From Nocardioides ungokensis (GTDB lineage: Bacteria; Actinomycetota; Actinomycetes; Propionibacteriales; Nocardioidaceae), in contig NZ_CP059164.1 in NCBI RefSeq assembly GCF_013466985.1, forward strand, positions 2,799,001-2,863,000: a DNA stretch of 64,000 bases. The letters are read 5' to 3'. Shown one piece after another: positions 8,245 through 16,319 of this stretch. The notes under the pieces were generated by a model. It had not been told where the DNA came from and did not search any database. It saw only the letters and a list, made by a program, of their open reading frames with translations. Both the position numbers and the translations under genes were made by a program. Numbering within the stretch: position 1 is the first letter of the stretch; each line of letters opens with the position of its first letter.

Positions 8245-8820
8245 TCAGCCGAGACGAACCTCGAGCTCAGCCAGTCGCGGGTCCCGCAACCCGACGCAGT
8301 CCAGCGCCCAGAACGGGTCGCAGTAGACGAGCGCCCCGGTCATCCACGACTCGTGCGCGGACAGCACGGCGACCTGGAACGCCGCGTCGGGGATCCGGAC
8401 CGACGGCCGCACGAACCCGCGCTCGCTCCCCCGCGAGAAGCCGCGGGCGCCGTAGTAGTCCGGCGACCCCTCCAGGAAGACTGCAGGGCTGCCCGCCGTC
8501 TCGGCGGCGTCGAGGGCGGCCGTGACGAGCGCGGTGCCGATCCCGGAACGCTGGTGTGGGGGGTCGACCGACAGCGGGCTGAGCACGAGCACGTCCACGA
8601 GGCGCTCGCGTGCGTCGATCCACGAGTGGTTGAGCTGGACGTGGCCGACGACGGCGCCGTCGAGCTCGGCGACCAGGCTCAGCTCGGTGCGGCGGGCGGC
8701 GTTCAGCGCGTCGACCAGGTCGGCCACCGTCGTCCCTTTGTCAAGGAACGCCGACTCGACGACACGGCGTACGGATGCGCGGTCGACCGTCAATTCCGGC
8801 CGGATCTCGAAGGCACTCAT
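8245..8820 (-). CDS. GNAT family N-acetyltransferase
   Basis: A 191-residue acetyltransferase. The acetyl-CoA binding segment is PPHQRSGIGTALVTAALDAA, followed by VFLEGSPDYYGARGFSRGSE, a pattern of the YhbS/predicted N-acetyltransferase group (COG3153). The ATG at 8820 overlaps the stop of the YjbQ-family gene by 4 bp (ATGA), so the two are likely co-expressed. Substrate unknown. Confidence 0.87.
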   Translation of the reverse strand: MSAFEIRPELTVDRASVRRVVESAFLDKGTTVADLVDALNAARRTELSLVAELDGAVVGHVQLNHSWIDARERLVDVLVLSPLSVDPPHQRSGIGTALVTAALDAAETAGSPAVFLEGSPDYYGARGFSRGSERGFVRPSVRIPDAAFQVAVLSAHESWMTGALVYCDPFWALDCVGLRDPRLAELEVRLG

Positions 8821-9224
8821 GCGGCGCCCAGGAAGCTGAGCCGCACCTGGCGCTCGGCGTTGTCGACGTTGAGGTCCACCAGGCACACGCTCTGCCAGGT
8901 GCCGAGAGCCAGGCGGCCGTCCAGCACCGGCACTGTGGCGTACGGCGGCACCAGCGCCGGCATCACGTGCGAGCGGCCGTGGCCGGGGCTGCCGTGGCGG
9001 TGCCGCCACCGGTCGTCGGCGGGGAGCAGGTCGGCCAGCGCCGCCAGCAGGTCGTCGTCGCTGCCGGCCCCGGTCTCGATGATCGCGATGCCGGCGGTGG
9101 CGTGCGGCACGAACACCTGCAGCAGCCCGTCGCCCCGTCCTTCGACGAAGCCGGCGCAGTCGCCGGTGATGTCCCTGACCGTCTCGCGCCCGCCGGTGCG
9201 GTAGCTGTGCATCTCCGAGTCCAC
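8817..9224 (-). CDS. YjbQ/UPF0047 family protein (secondary thiamine-phosphate synthase)
   Basis: A 135-residue protein of the YjbQ family. Marks are FVPHATAGIAIIETGAGSDDDL, HRHGSPGHGRSHVMPAL with the conserved His residues, and LGTWQSVCLVDLN. Some members have weak thiamine-phosphate synthase activity; the physiological role is unsettled. It is followed by the GNAT gene with a 4-bp overlap. The start ATG at 9224 gives the usual family length. Confidence 0.9.
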   Translation of the reverse strand: MDSEMHSYRTGGRETVRDITGDCAGFVEGRGDGLLQVFVPHATAGIAIIETGAGSDDDLLAALADLLPADDRWRHRHGSPGHGRSHVMPALVPPYATVPVLDGRLALGTWQSVCLVDLNVDNAERQVRLSFLGAA

Positions 9225-9257
9225 GGCCCCGATGGTGCCACGCGGGCACGGCGGCGA

Positions 9258-9923
9258 TCAGCGGGCGCCCACCACCACGCAGCAGCGGCTCTCCTCGGGC
9301 TCCAGCCGGGCCTCGACGTCCGAGCAGCCCAGTCCCTCCACCACGCCGCAGACGAAGTCGAGGTTGACCCCGCACACCAGTGCGGTGTGGGCGCGCGCCA
9401 GGGAGTCGAACGGGCAGTTGCGCAGGTGGACCTGATCGGCCTCGATCGTGGGCTCGAACCCCTCGGCGGCGAGCGCGTCCGCAGTACGACGCAACCCCGG
9501 GTCGGCCGTGGGCTCACGCGCGGCCCCCACGGCCAGGCCGCGCTGCCGGGCCTCACGACCGAGCTCCTCGGCCACGTCCCCACCGGCGAGGGTGCGTTCG
9601 ACGGCCGCGGCGAGGATGGAGCCGACCAGGTCGTAGTTGCGGCGGGGCAGGGAGACCGCGACCTCGCGTGTGGACCGGCGGTAGAGCTTGGCGGGGCGAC
9701 CGGCGCCCGGTCCGGTGCGCCCGCTGCGGCGCTGGTAGTCGACGTCGAGCAGGCCCTCCTCGACCAGCCGGTCCAGGTGGAAGCGCGCCGAGTGCACCGG
9801 CACCCCGACGCCGGCCGCGGCCTCCTCCCGGCTCACCGGCTCGGCTGCCGCGACCACCAGCTCGTAGAGCCGGCGCCGGACCGGGTCGGCTAGCGCCGCG
9901 ATGGCCTCGATCTCGTCGCTCAT
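9258..9923 (-). CDS. SufR-like winged-helix regulator with a C-terminal cysteine cluster
   Basis: A 221-residue protein. Residues 1-80 form an ArsR-type winged helix (LADPVRRRLYELV, then VPVHSARFHLDRLVEEGLL and GRPAKLYRRS). The C-terminal part holds Cys170, Cys184, Cys192, Cys200, Cys214 and Cys215. The spacing 170/184/200/214 (13, 15 and 13 residues apart) resembles the Cys row that binds an Fe-S cluster in SufR repressors. It is transcribed away from folE across the palindrome at 9982, so it is likely an autoregulated repressor of folE. ATG 9923 was chosen; ATG 9935 and 9947 are in frame. No suf operon is present here. Confidence 0.75.
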   Translation of the reverse strand: MSDEIEAIAALADPVRRRLYELVVAAAEPVSREEAAAGVGVPVHSARFHLDRLVEEGLLDVDYQRRSGRTGPGAGRPAKLYRRSTREVAVSLPRRNYDLVGSILAAAVERTLAGGDVAEELGREARQRGLAVGAAREPTADPGLRRTADALAAEGFEPTIEADQVHLRNCPFDSLARAHTALVCGVNLDFVCGVVEGLGCSDVEARLEPEESRCCVVVGAR

Positions 9924-9981
9924 GCCACACCTCATCCCGGTCGACATCGCCGGTGACGTCGCCCTTGACGTCCGTTCGACC

Positions 9982-10002
9982 TACTCTCTAACGTAGAGAG
10001 TA
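9982..10002. promoter_or_regulatory. Perfect palindrome between the regulator and folE: candidate operator
   Basis: TACTCTCTA, spacer ACG, TAGAGAGTA: a perfect 9-3-9 inverted repeat, AT-richer than its surroundings. It lies 59 bases before the regulator start and 29 bases before the folE start, where a repressor would block both divergent promoters. Confidence 0.75.
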
Positions 10003-10031
10003 TTCACTTTTAGAAGAAGAGGGCAACCCCG

Positions 10032-10649
10032 ATGACCCAGATCGCACTCGACCGGAACCGCACCCGGCAGCGCGTCGCGCACGCGGCCCCCGACGTGGAC
10101 CTCCAGGCCGCCGAGTCCGCGGCGGCCACCATGCTGGCGGCGCTCGGCCTGCCCATCGACAACGAGGACATGGCGGAGACCCCGCGGCGGCTGGTGTCGG
10201 CGTACGCCGAGATGCTGACCGTCCCCGACTTCGACCTGACCACCTTCGCCAACAGCGCCGGCTACGACGAGCTCGTGCTGGTCCAGGACATCCCGGTCCG
10301 CTCCCTGTGCGAGCACCACCTGCTCCCCTTCGTCGGGGTCGCCCACGTCGGCTACCTGCCCGACGACCGGATCCTGGGACTCTCGAAGTTCGCGCGGCTC
10401 GTCGACTTCTTTGCGCGTCGGGCGCAGACGCAGGAGCGCCTGACCACCCAGATCGCCGACCACCTCCAGGACCGGCTGGCGCCGATCGGCGTCGGCGTGG
10501 TCATCGAGGCCGAGCACTCCTGCATGTCGCTGCGCGGGGCCCGTGCGGAGGGCGCGCGTACCGTGACATCGACGCTGCGGGGCGCCCTGCGTGAGGACCC
10601 GTCCAGCCGCGCCGAGTTCCTGGCCCTGACTCGAGGAGGTACCCGATGA
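10032..10649 (+). CDS. folE: GTP cyclohydrolase I
   Basis: A 205-residue enzyme converting GTP to 7,8-dihydroneopterin triphosphate, the entry to tetrahydrofolate and other pterins. The zinc ligands Cys93 and His96 (SLCEHHLLPF) and Cys164 (EAEHSCMSLRG) are all present, as is the GLSKFARLVDFFARRAQTQE block. No other folate gene is nearby; instead it overlaps a flavoprotein gene by 4 bp (ATGA). In actinobacteria the folate folE usually lies with ftsH, folP, folB and folK, so this may be a second, specially regulated copy. Confidence 0.93.
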   Translation: MTQIALDRNRTRQRVAHAAPDVDLQAAESAAATMLAALGLPIDNEDMAETPRRLVSAYAEMLTVPDFDLTTFANSAGYDELVLVQDIPVRSLCEHHLLPFVGVAHVGYLPDDRILGLSKFARLVDFFARRAQTQERLTTQIADHLQDRLAPIGVGVVIEAEHSCMSLRGARAEGARTVTSTLRGALREDPSSRAEFLALTRGGTR

Positions 10650-11863
10650 CTGACCGGATCGTCGTGGTGGGGGGCGGCCTGGCCGCAGGCACCGCCGTGG
10701 TCGAGCTGCGTGAGCGTGGCTTCGACGGCGAGATCACCTTGCTCGCCGACGAGGCGCACCCGCCGTACGAGCGGCCGCCCCTGTCCAAGTCGGTGCTGCT
10801 CGGGGAGAAGGACGCCGGATCGGCGATCCTCAAGGAGCCGGCCTGGTACGCCGACCACGCGGTCGACCTGCGCACCGGCACCCACGTCGAGAGCCTCGAC
10901 CTCGACGGCCACCGCGTGCTGGCCGCGGGCGAGTCGATCCCCTATGACCGGCTGCTCCTCGCGACGGGCGCGCGGCCGCGACGGCTGGCCCTCGCCGACG
11001 AGAGCGGCGCCTCGGTGGGCTACCTGCGCACGATGGACGACTCGGTCGACCTGCGGCGACGCTTCCGCGACGGCTTCCGCCTCGGGGTCGTCGGCGGCGG
11101 CTGGATCGGGCTCGAGGCGGCCGCTGCGGCCCGCACGTCCGGCGCCGAGGTCACCGTCCTGGAGTCGCTCGACCTGCCGCTGCTGCGAGTGCTCGGCCCG
11201 GAGGTCGCGGGGGTGATGGCCGAGCTCCACCGCGAGCACGGTGTCGACCTGCGCACGGGCGCCGAGATCACCGGCATCAAGCGGGACGGGGACGAGGTGC
11301 AGGTGTCCCTCGCCGACGGCAGCACGCTCACCGTCGACCACCTCCTGGTCGGCGTCGGGGTGCAGCCCAACACCGAGATCGCGGAGGCGGCGGGCCTGAT
11401 CGTCGACAACGGCATCCGCGTCGACCGGCACCTGCGCACCTCGCGCGAGGACGTGTTCGCCGCCGGCGACGTCGCCAACGCCGACCACCCGGTGCTCGGC
11501 ACCTCCCTGCGCGTGGAGCACTGGGACACCGCCATCCAGCACGGCAAGGTCGCCGCCGCCAACCTGATGGGGGGCCACACCGACGCCGACGCACTGCCCT
11601 ACTTCTTCACCGACCAGTACGACTTCGGCATGGAGTACGTCGGTCACGCGACTCCGGGCGGCTACGACCAGGTTGTCCTGCGCGGCGACGTCCAGGGCCG
11701 GGTCTTCACCGCCTGGTGGCTCGACGGCACCCGCGTGGTGGCGGGCATGCACGCCAACGACTGGGACGCGATCGACGACGTACGCCGGCTGGTCGGCCGA
11801 CAGGTCGACCCCGCGCGACTCGCGGACGACGGCACGGCGCTCGCGGAGGTCATCACGGGGTGA
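10646..11863 (+). CDS. FAD-dependent oxidoreductase, ferredoxin/rubredoxin reductase family
   Basis: A 405-residue flavoprotein. The FAD motif VVVGGGLAAGTAVVELRE is at the N-terminus, the NAD(P)H motif GVVGGGWIGLEAAAAA near residues 149-164, and VFAAGDVAN near 271. The C-terminal domain (about 325-400) matches the ferredoxin reductase C-terminal fold. It would pass electrons from NAD(P)H to a small Fe-S protein; no ferredoxin gene is in the window. It is coupled to folE by ATGA overlap and probably under the same palindrome. Confidence 0.88.
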   Translation: MTDRIVVVGGGLAAGTAVVELRERGFDGEITLLADEAHPPYERPPLSKSVLLGEKDAGSAILKEPAWYADHAVDLRTGTHVESLDLDGHRVLAAGESIPYDRLLLATGARPRRLALADESGASVGYLRTMDDSVDLRRRFRDGFRLGVVGGGWIGLEAAAAARTSGAEVTVLESLDLPLLRVLGPEVAGVMAELHREHGVDLRTGAEITGIKRDGDEVQVSLADGSTLTVDHLLVGVGVQPNTEIAEAAGLIVDNGIRVDRHLRTSREDVFAAGDVANADHPVLGTSLRVEHWDTAIQHGKVAAANLMGGHTDADALPYFFTDQYDFGMEYVGHATPGGYDQVVLRGDVQGRVFTAWWLDGTRVVAGMHANDWDAIDDVRRLVGRQVDPARLADDGTALAEVITG

Positions 11864-11883
11864 CGATGCGGTAGAAGTGACCC

Positions 11884-12669
11884 ATGGACGTGCGCTCCCT
11901 GGGCTTCCGCACCGACCTCGCGCTGCTCCAGCTCGGCGGCAGCGAGGTCGAGGACCGGGGCACCCACCTGGTCGTGCGGACACCGAAGAACCCCACGTTC
12001 TACTGGGGAAACTTCGTGCTGCTGGGGCAGCCACCCCATCCCGGGTCGAGCCGGCACTGGGTCGAGGTGTTCGAGCGCGAGTTCCCCCATGCGCGGCACC
12101 GCACCTTCGGGGTGGACTCGAGCACGGGCACGGCCGAGGACCTGGCCCCGTTCGTCGAGATCGGGTTCAGCGCCGACGTGTCGTCGGTGATGACAGCGCA
12201 GTCCGTGCACGAGCCGCCCCACCCCCACCCGACGGCCACGATCCGCCCGCTGCGAAGCGACGACGACTGGTCCCAGCAGGTCAGGCTGGCGCTGTCGGGT
12301 GAGGACGAGCACTCCACCGAGCAGTTCGCGACCCAGCGGGCGGCGGCCCACCGACGCAACGCCGAGGAGGGTCACGGCGCCTGGTTCGGCGCGTTCCTGG
12401 AGGGCCGGCTGGCCGCCTCGATGGGGATCTTCGCCGCCGCGGAAGGCCTGGCGAGGTTCCAGGAGGTCAAGACCCACCCGGACGCACGCAGCCAAGGGCT
12501 CGCGGGCACCCTCGTGCACGCCGCCAGTCGCTACGCCTTCGACGAGATGGGCGCCCGAACGCTGGTGATGGTCGCCGACCCGGGCTACCTCGCGATCCGG
12601 GTCTACCGCTCCGTCGGCTTCGAGGACACCGAGTCCCAGCTGCAGGCCGCGCGCACGCCCGTGCTCTGA
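11884..12669 (+). CDS. GNAT family N-acetyltransferase with an N-terminal extension
   Basis: A 261-residue protein. Residues about 120-255 are a GNAT domain with the cofactor segment HPDARSQGLAGTLVHAASRYAF and the ending PGYLAIRVYRSVGFEDTESQ. The first 115 residues (from RSLGFRTDLALLQLGGSEVED, first 20 residues) look like a degenerate GNAT-like domain. It follows the flavoprotein by 20 bases and may share its transcript. Substrate unknown. Confidence 0.8.
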   Translation: MDVRSLGFRTDLALLQLGGSEVEDRGTHLVVRTPKNPTFYWGNFVLLGQPPHPGSSRHWVEVFEREFPHARHRTFGVDSSTGTAEDLAPFVEIGFSADVSSVMTAQSVHEPPHPHPTATIRPLRSDDDWSQQVRLALSGEDEHSTEQFATQRAAAHRRNAEEGHGAWFGAFLEGRLAASMGIFAAAEGLARFQEVKTHPDARSQGLAGTLVHAASRYAFDEMGARTLVMVADPGYLAIRVYRSVGFEDTESQLQAARTPVL

Positions 12670-12677
12670 GGGAGCGC

Positions 12678-13313
12678 TCAGACGGAGGTGCCGCTGCCCG
12701 AGCCGCCCGAGGGCTCGCGGACCCCACCCGCGCAGGAGGCGAACGGCTCGGGCGCGGTCCGCCCGGCGCCGTACCGCTGGATGAAGAGGGCCAGTCGTGG
12801 GTCGTCGGCGCCCGTCAGCCACAGCTGGCGGCCCCAGACCGTGACGACGACCGGCGCGGGCAGGCCGACGTACGGCGAGAGGATGCCGTTCTGCGGCAGC
12901 GCGTCGGCCAGCGTGCGGACGCCGGCGGCGTCCAGGTCGGGCCGGTACGTGATCCAGACAGAGCCGTGCTCGAGGTCGTGGACGGCGTTCTCGTCGCGCA
13001 CCGGCGCGTCGTAGGCGCCGCAGTCGAGCCACACCGGGTCGTGCTTGCCACCCACCGGCGGCACCTGCGCGTAGTCGACGTCGCCCTCGACGTGGTCGCG
13101 CGGCAGGTCCGGGTAGTCCCTGACCTCGGACAGGTCCGCGGTGACCGCGGCCTCCTGCCCCGCCCGCAGCCGCTGGACCGCGACGGGCACGACCACGGCC
13201 AGGGCGAGCACCACGAACGCCGCCACCAGCGCGATCACCACGGGCCGACGGCTCGAGGGCGGTGTCGGCGGCGCCGGGGGCACGTCGTACGACGGCGGGG
13301 CCGGCTGGGACAT
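12678..13313 (-). CDS. DUF3105 family membrane-anchored protein
   Basis: A 211-residue protein: a proline-rich cytoplasmic N-terminus (about 30 residues), one TM segment (VVIALVAAFVVLALAVVVPVA) and an external DUF3105 domain with PPVGGKHDPVWLDCGAYD and NAVHDLEHGSVWITY, including conserved His and Cys residues. Function of the family is unknown. The ATG at 13313 overlaps the stop of the thiamine-binding-like gene by one base. Confidence 0.85.
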   Translation of the reverse strand: MSQPAPPSYDVPPAPPTPPSSRRPVVIALVAAFVVLALAVVVPVAVQRLRAGQEAAVTADLSEVRDYPDLPRDHVEGDVDYAQVPPVGGKHDPVWLDCGAYDAPVRDENAVHDLEHGSVWITYRPDLDAAGVRTLADALPQNGILSPYVGLPAPVVVTVWGRQLWLTGADDPRLALFIQRYGAGRTAPEPFASCAGGVREPSGGSGSGTSV

Positions 13314-13612
13314 CAGCCCTCCAGGGCGCGCTCGACCCGCTCGACCTTCGCGGTCAGCTGGCCGTCGTAGCCGGGGCGGATGTCGGCCTTGAGGACCAGC
13401 CCGACCCGCGGCGACACCGCGGCGACGACGTCGACGGCGCGCTTGACCACGGCCATCACCTCGTCCCACTCCCCCTCGATGTTGGTGAACATCGCGTTGG
13501 TCTCGTTCGGCAGTCCGGACTCCCGGACCACGCGCACGGCGGCGGCGACCGCCTCGGAGACGCCGCCGGTCTCGTCACCGGCGCTCGGGGAGATGCTGAA
13601 GGCCACGATCAT
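13313..13612 (-). CDS. MTH1187/YkoF-type thiamine-binding family protein
   Basis: A 99-residue protein of the MTH1187 family: [20 protein letters not shown] at the start, then [20 protein letters not shown]. Members are small ferredoxin-fold proteins, some of which bind thiamine or its pyrimidine part. ATG 13612 was chosen because homologs begin at this beta strand. It ends one base into the DUF3105 gene, which suggests a two-gene operon. Confidence 0.85.
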   Translation of the reverse strand: MIVAFSISPSAGDETGGVSEAVAAAVRVVRESGLPNETNAMFTNIEGEWDEVMAVVKRAVDVVAAVSPRVGLVLKADIRPGYDGQLTAKVERVERALEG

Positions 13613-13645
13613 GGGCCAACCGTAGCCAGCCGGCACGGGTGTGGC

Positions 13646-14155
13646 TCATCGGGTCAGCGTTGCCGGCTCCTCGTCGAGGTCCGGCAGCAGGCCACGCAGC
13701 CGGGCAAGGGCGTCCCGGGTCTGCGACTTCACGGTCCCGACCCCGATGCCCAGCGCCTCGGCGGTCTGGCGCTCGGTGAGGTCGTCGAAGTAGCGCAGGA
13801 CGATCACCGCCCGCTGGCGAGGGGCAAGCCTTGCCAGCGCCTCGTGCAGCGCCGCACGATCGGTGGGGTCCGGCGCGGCCGCGGAGCGCTCCGGCAGGGT
13901 GTCGGTGCTCAGCTCGCGCCAGCGCCGCCTCCGCCACCGGGACACGCTCTCCCGAGCCAGGATCCGTCGCACGTAGGGCTCGGGGTGGTCCGCGATCCGG
14001 GACCAGTACGGCACTGCCTTGACCAGCGCGACCTGGACGAGGTCCTCGGCGTCCTCGTGGCTGCCTGTCAGCAGGTAGGCCGTGCGCAGCAGCGCCTGCC
14101 GTCGGGCGGCCACGAACTCCTCGAAGCCCGCCTGCCCGCGGTCAGGGGCGGACAC
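13646..14155 (-). CDS. SigE-family ECF RNA polymerase sigma factor
   Basis: A 169-residue sigma factor with region 2 (RTAYLLTGSHEDAEDLVQVA, then WSRIADHPEPYVRRILARE) and region 4 (LAPRQRAVIVLRYFDDLTERQTAEALGIGVGTVKSQ, of which the first 20 residues identify it). It belongs to the actinobacterial SigE family. The GTG start at 14155 overlaps the end of the membrane partner gene by 14 bp. Here the partner is upstream of the sigma gene, opposite to the paralogous pair at 34340. Confidence 0.9.
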   Translation of the reverse strand: MSAPDRGQAGFEEFVAARRQALLRTAYLLTGSHEDAEDLVQVALVKAVPYWSRIADHPEPYVRRILARESVSRWRRRRWRELSTDTLPERSAAAPDPTDRAALHEALARLAPRQRAVIVLRYFDDLTERQTAEALGIGVGTVKSQTRDALARLRGLLPDLDEEPATLTR

Positions 14156-15464
14156 GTCGCCTCCAGAGCACGGCGATCGCGACCGCTGCCACAAGGGTGC
14201 CCACAGCCAGTCCGGTCACCCAGCGTGGATCCAGCGGGCGGGGCGGCGGATCGGCGTGGACGCTCGGCGCCGACAACAGGTCGGTCGCGAACTGCCAGCC
14301 GCCTCCCTGGGCGGGGAGGCGCACCAGGTCGCGGAAGTCTCCCGTCGAGACCGAGACCCGGCTGAGCCTGGTCCCGCCCCCGAGACCGAGGCGGTTCACC
14401 ATCCTCTGCGTCACGATCGTGTGGTCATCGAGCCAGTCCAGGACACTCAGGGTGCGGCGCGTGCTCGGAACGACGTGCAGGTTGCCCACCACGCCGGCGC
14501 GCACGCCGTTGGGGTTGTGATCGGCCACGAGGGCGACGCGGCGGCCCGAGGCATCGAACGCGGCATAGGGCAAGCTGTTGAACGATCCCGAGATGCCAGG
14601 GACGCTGACGAATCGCCCTCGCGAGGGGTTGTCCAGGTCGACCTGGCGGTACTCGCGCCCGGAGCTGGAGGAACGGGTGTCGACCTCGATCCGACCGTGC
14701 GCCGCCTCGATGAGGGATGCTCCTGCGTCGACACCGGGCACCGGCTCCGGCTGGCTCCCCAGAGACCACATCATCACCGTCCCGAGTGCGGAGGTCGCCT
14801 GGTCCATCTCGGAGGCGTCGTCGCCGCCACGGATCTGTCCCCCCGAGAACACCACCGTGCCCGCGTCGGCCCAGCTGAGGAAGTCCGGCCTGAGTCCGTG
14901 TGCGGTCCGGATCCAGTGCCGGCTGACCCCACCGGTCCCGGTGTCGAAGACGCCGACGCCGGTGACGGGGCCGGAGTCGGAGTTGGGCGTGCCTGTGGTC
15001 GCTCCCCTCAACCAGTAGGCGATGTGACGCCCGTCGGGCGAGAGCACGGGCTCGTCGAGGCCGTCGGGCGCCGCGTCAGGCAGGTCGTCGAGGAAGGCGT
15101 AGTCCCCCGTGGTCGCGGAGACCCCGACGAGCGAGGGCCGCATTCCGGTCCAGCTGCCCTGGTCAGCCGCCGTGATCGCGACCAACCTGCCCGGACGGTC
15201 GGTCGAGGGCAGCCACGGGCTGGGGGCCCACACTCGGTCCGGAAGCTCGGCCGGACCGTCGGCGGGCTGGAGCGGTGCGGCGGCGCGATGCCAGGTGACC
15301 CCGCCGAGCAGCGCGAGCACGAGCATGGTGGCGCCGAGCACGGCGAGCGTGCCCGCCCGGCGACGCCGACGGTAGCGTCGGCCTCGGTCCCAGAGCCCGG
15401 GCGCGGGCAGCGGGCCGGGCGCCTCCTCGGCGAGGTCGGCCAGCCGGTCGTGGAGCGTGGTCAT
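14142..15464 (-). CDS. Membrane-anchored TolB/WD40-like partner of the ECF sigma factor (putative anti-sigma/sensor)
   Basis: A 440-residue protein. A short cytoplasmic N-terminus (MTTLHDRLADLAEEAPGPLP) is followed by an Arg-rich stretch and a TM segment (LAVLGATMLVLALLGGV), then a large external domain with beta-propeller-like repeats (LSPDGRHIAYW, DASGRRVALVAD), and a second TM near the C-terminus (VTGLAVGTLVAAVAIAVLW). The same design is found at 34911 beside the other ECF gene. It probably holds the sigma factor at the membrane and senses an envelope signal; that role is inferred from context. Confidence 0.75.
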   Translation of the reverse strand: MTTLHDRLADLAEEAPGPLPAPGLWDRGRRYRRRRRAGTLAVLGATMLVLALLGGVTWHRAAAPLQPADGPAELPDRVWAPSPWLPSTDRPGRLVAITAADQGSWTGMRPSLVGVSATTGDYAFLDDLPDAAPDGLDEPVLSPDGRHIAYWLRGATTGTPNSDSGPVTGVGVFDTGTGGVSRHWIRTAHGLRPDFLSWADAGTVVFSGGQIRGGDDASEMDQATSALGTVMMWSLGSQPEPVPGVDAGASLIEAAHGRIEVDTRSSSSGREYRQVDLDNPSRGRFVSVPGISGSFNSLPYAAFDASGRRVALVADHNPNGVRAGVVGNLHVVPSTRRTLSVLDWLDDHTIVTQRMVNRLGLGGGTRLSRVSVSTGDFRDLVRLPAQGGGWQFATDLLSAPSVHADPPPRPLDPRWVTGLAVGTLVAAVAIAVLWRRRVRP

Positions 15465-15504
15465 CGGTCCTCCTGGTTCGTGCACACAGGTGGACACGCT
15501 CCGA

Positions 15505-15526
15505 GCCACCCCGTTGGAGGGGTGGC
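15505..15526. terminator. Hairpin between the PAP2 gene and the sigma-factor operon
   Basis: GCCACCCC, loop GTTGGA, GGGGTGGC: an 8-bp perfect stem just downstream of the minus-strand PAP2 gene. There is no clear T run, as is usual in very GC-rich genomes. Confidence 0.5.
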
Positions 15527-15539
15527 GGGCGTCAGGTTC

Positions 15540-16250
15540 TCACGAGTCCGAGGAGGATGCGTGCGCCTTCGGGTCGGAGAACAGCACCATCCGGGCGACC
15601 AGCAGCATCCACGCAGAGGCGTAGACGACGCTGGTGAGGACGTCGGTCAGGTGGTGAGCGCCCTGGTAGAGCCGGGAGAGGAGCACGAAGAGCGGGACCA
15701 GCCCGACGACGGCGACCCACTTCACGGCGGCGCGGGCGTAGACCGCGGTGAGCACCAGGATCCCGCCGTACGCGACGATCGCGGTCGCGGTGTGCCCCGA
15801 CGGGAAGCTGTGGTCGGCTACCAGGCCGGGGTCGAGGATCTTCACCGGCGGGCGCTGCCGGGTGTCGACGTGGGTGGCGACGAAGTAGAAGCCGCCGATG
15901 CCTGCCTCGACGAGAGCCAGGAAGATGATCGGGCGCCACGACCGCTTCCAGATCGCGAAGGCCAGCGCGGCGACGACCGCCACGCCCACACCGACGACGG
16001 TCTCCCCCAGCAGGGTGCCGATGTCGGCGGGCTCGTTGAGCACGCCGGTCCGCTGGTCGGCGAACCAGCGGGAGATGTCGTTGTCCCAGGGGTTGACCGC
16101 ACCCTTGAGCGCGTGGGTGATCAGCCAGCCGAAGCCGACGACCAGGCCGAGGATCACGACCCAGGCGACCACGAGGGTCACCGCGGAGGAGGCGGCGCTG
16201 CGCCGGGTGAGCCGGGACTCGCCGGCGTCGTGACGGGTGAGGGTCGACAT
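15540..16250 (-). CDS. PAP2-family phosphatase
   Basis: A 236-residue membrane protein with six hydrophobic segments. The three PAP2 motifs are present: a degenerate first motif around VDTRQRPPVK, PSGHT in DHSFPSGHTATAIV, and SRLYQGAHHLTDV. It likely dephosphorylates a lipid phosphate such as phosphatidate or polyprenyl diphosphate on the outer face of the membrane. ATG 16250 (MSTLTRHD) is preferred over the longer frame. Confidence 0.88.
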   Translation of the reverse strand: MSTLTRHDAGESRLTRRSAASSAVTLVVAWVVILGLVVGFGWLITHALKGAVNPWDNDISRWFADQRTGVLNEPADIGTLLGETVVGVGVAVVAALAFAIWKRSWRPIIFLALVEAGIGGFYFVATHVDTRQRPPVKILDPGLVADHSFPSGHTATAIVAYGGILVLTAVYARAAVKWVAVVGLVPLFVLLSRLYQGAHHLTDVLTSVVYASAWMLLVARMVLFSDPKAHASSSDS

Positions 16251-16319
16251 GCGCTGAGTGTGCCCACCTTCGGGGCGCTCCATGCCTGACGGGCGCCGCG
16301 ATCTGGGAGCCGGCAGCGG

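Noticed and set aside
15512..15539. Full ECF promoter before the first sigma module
   Set aside because: GAACCT is present on the minus strand, but the hexamer 16 bases later is CCAACG and not CGTC-like, and it overlaps the hairpin; only the -35-like box is noted.
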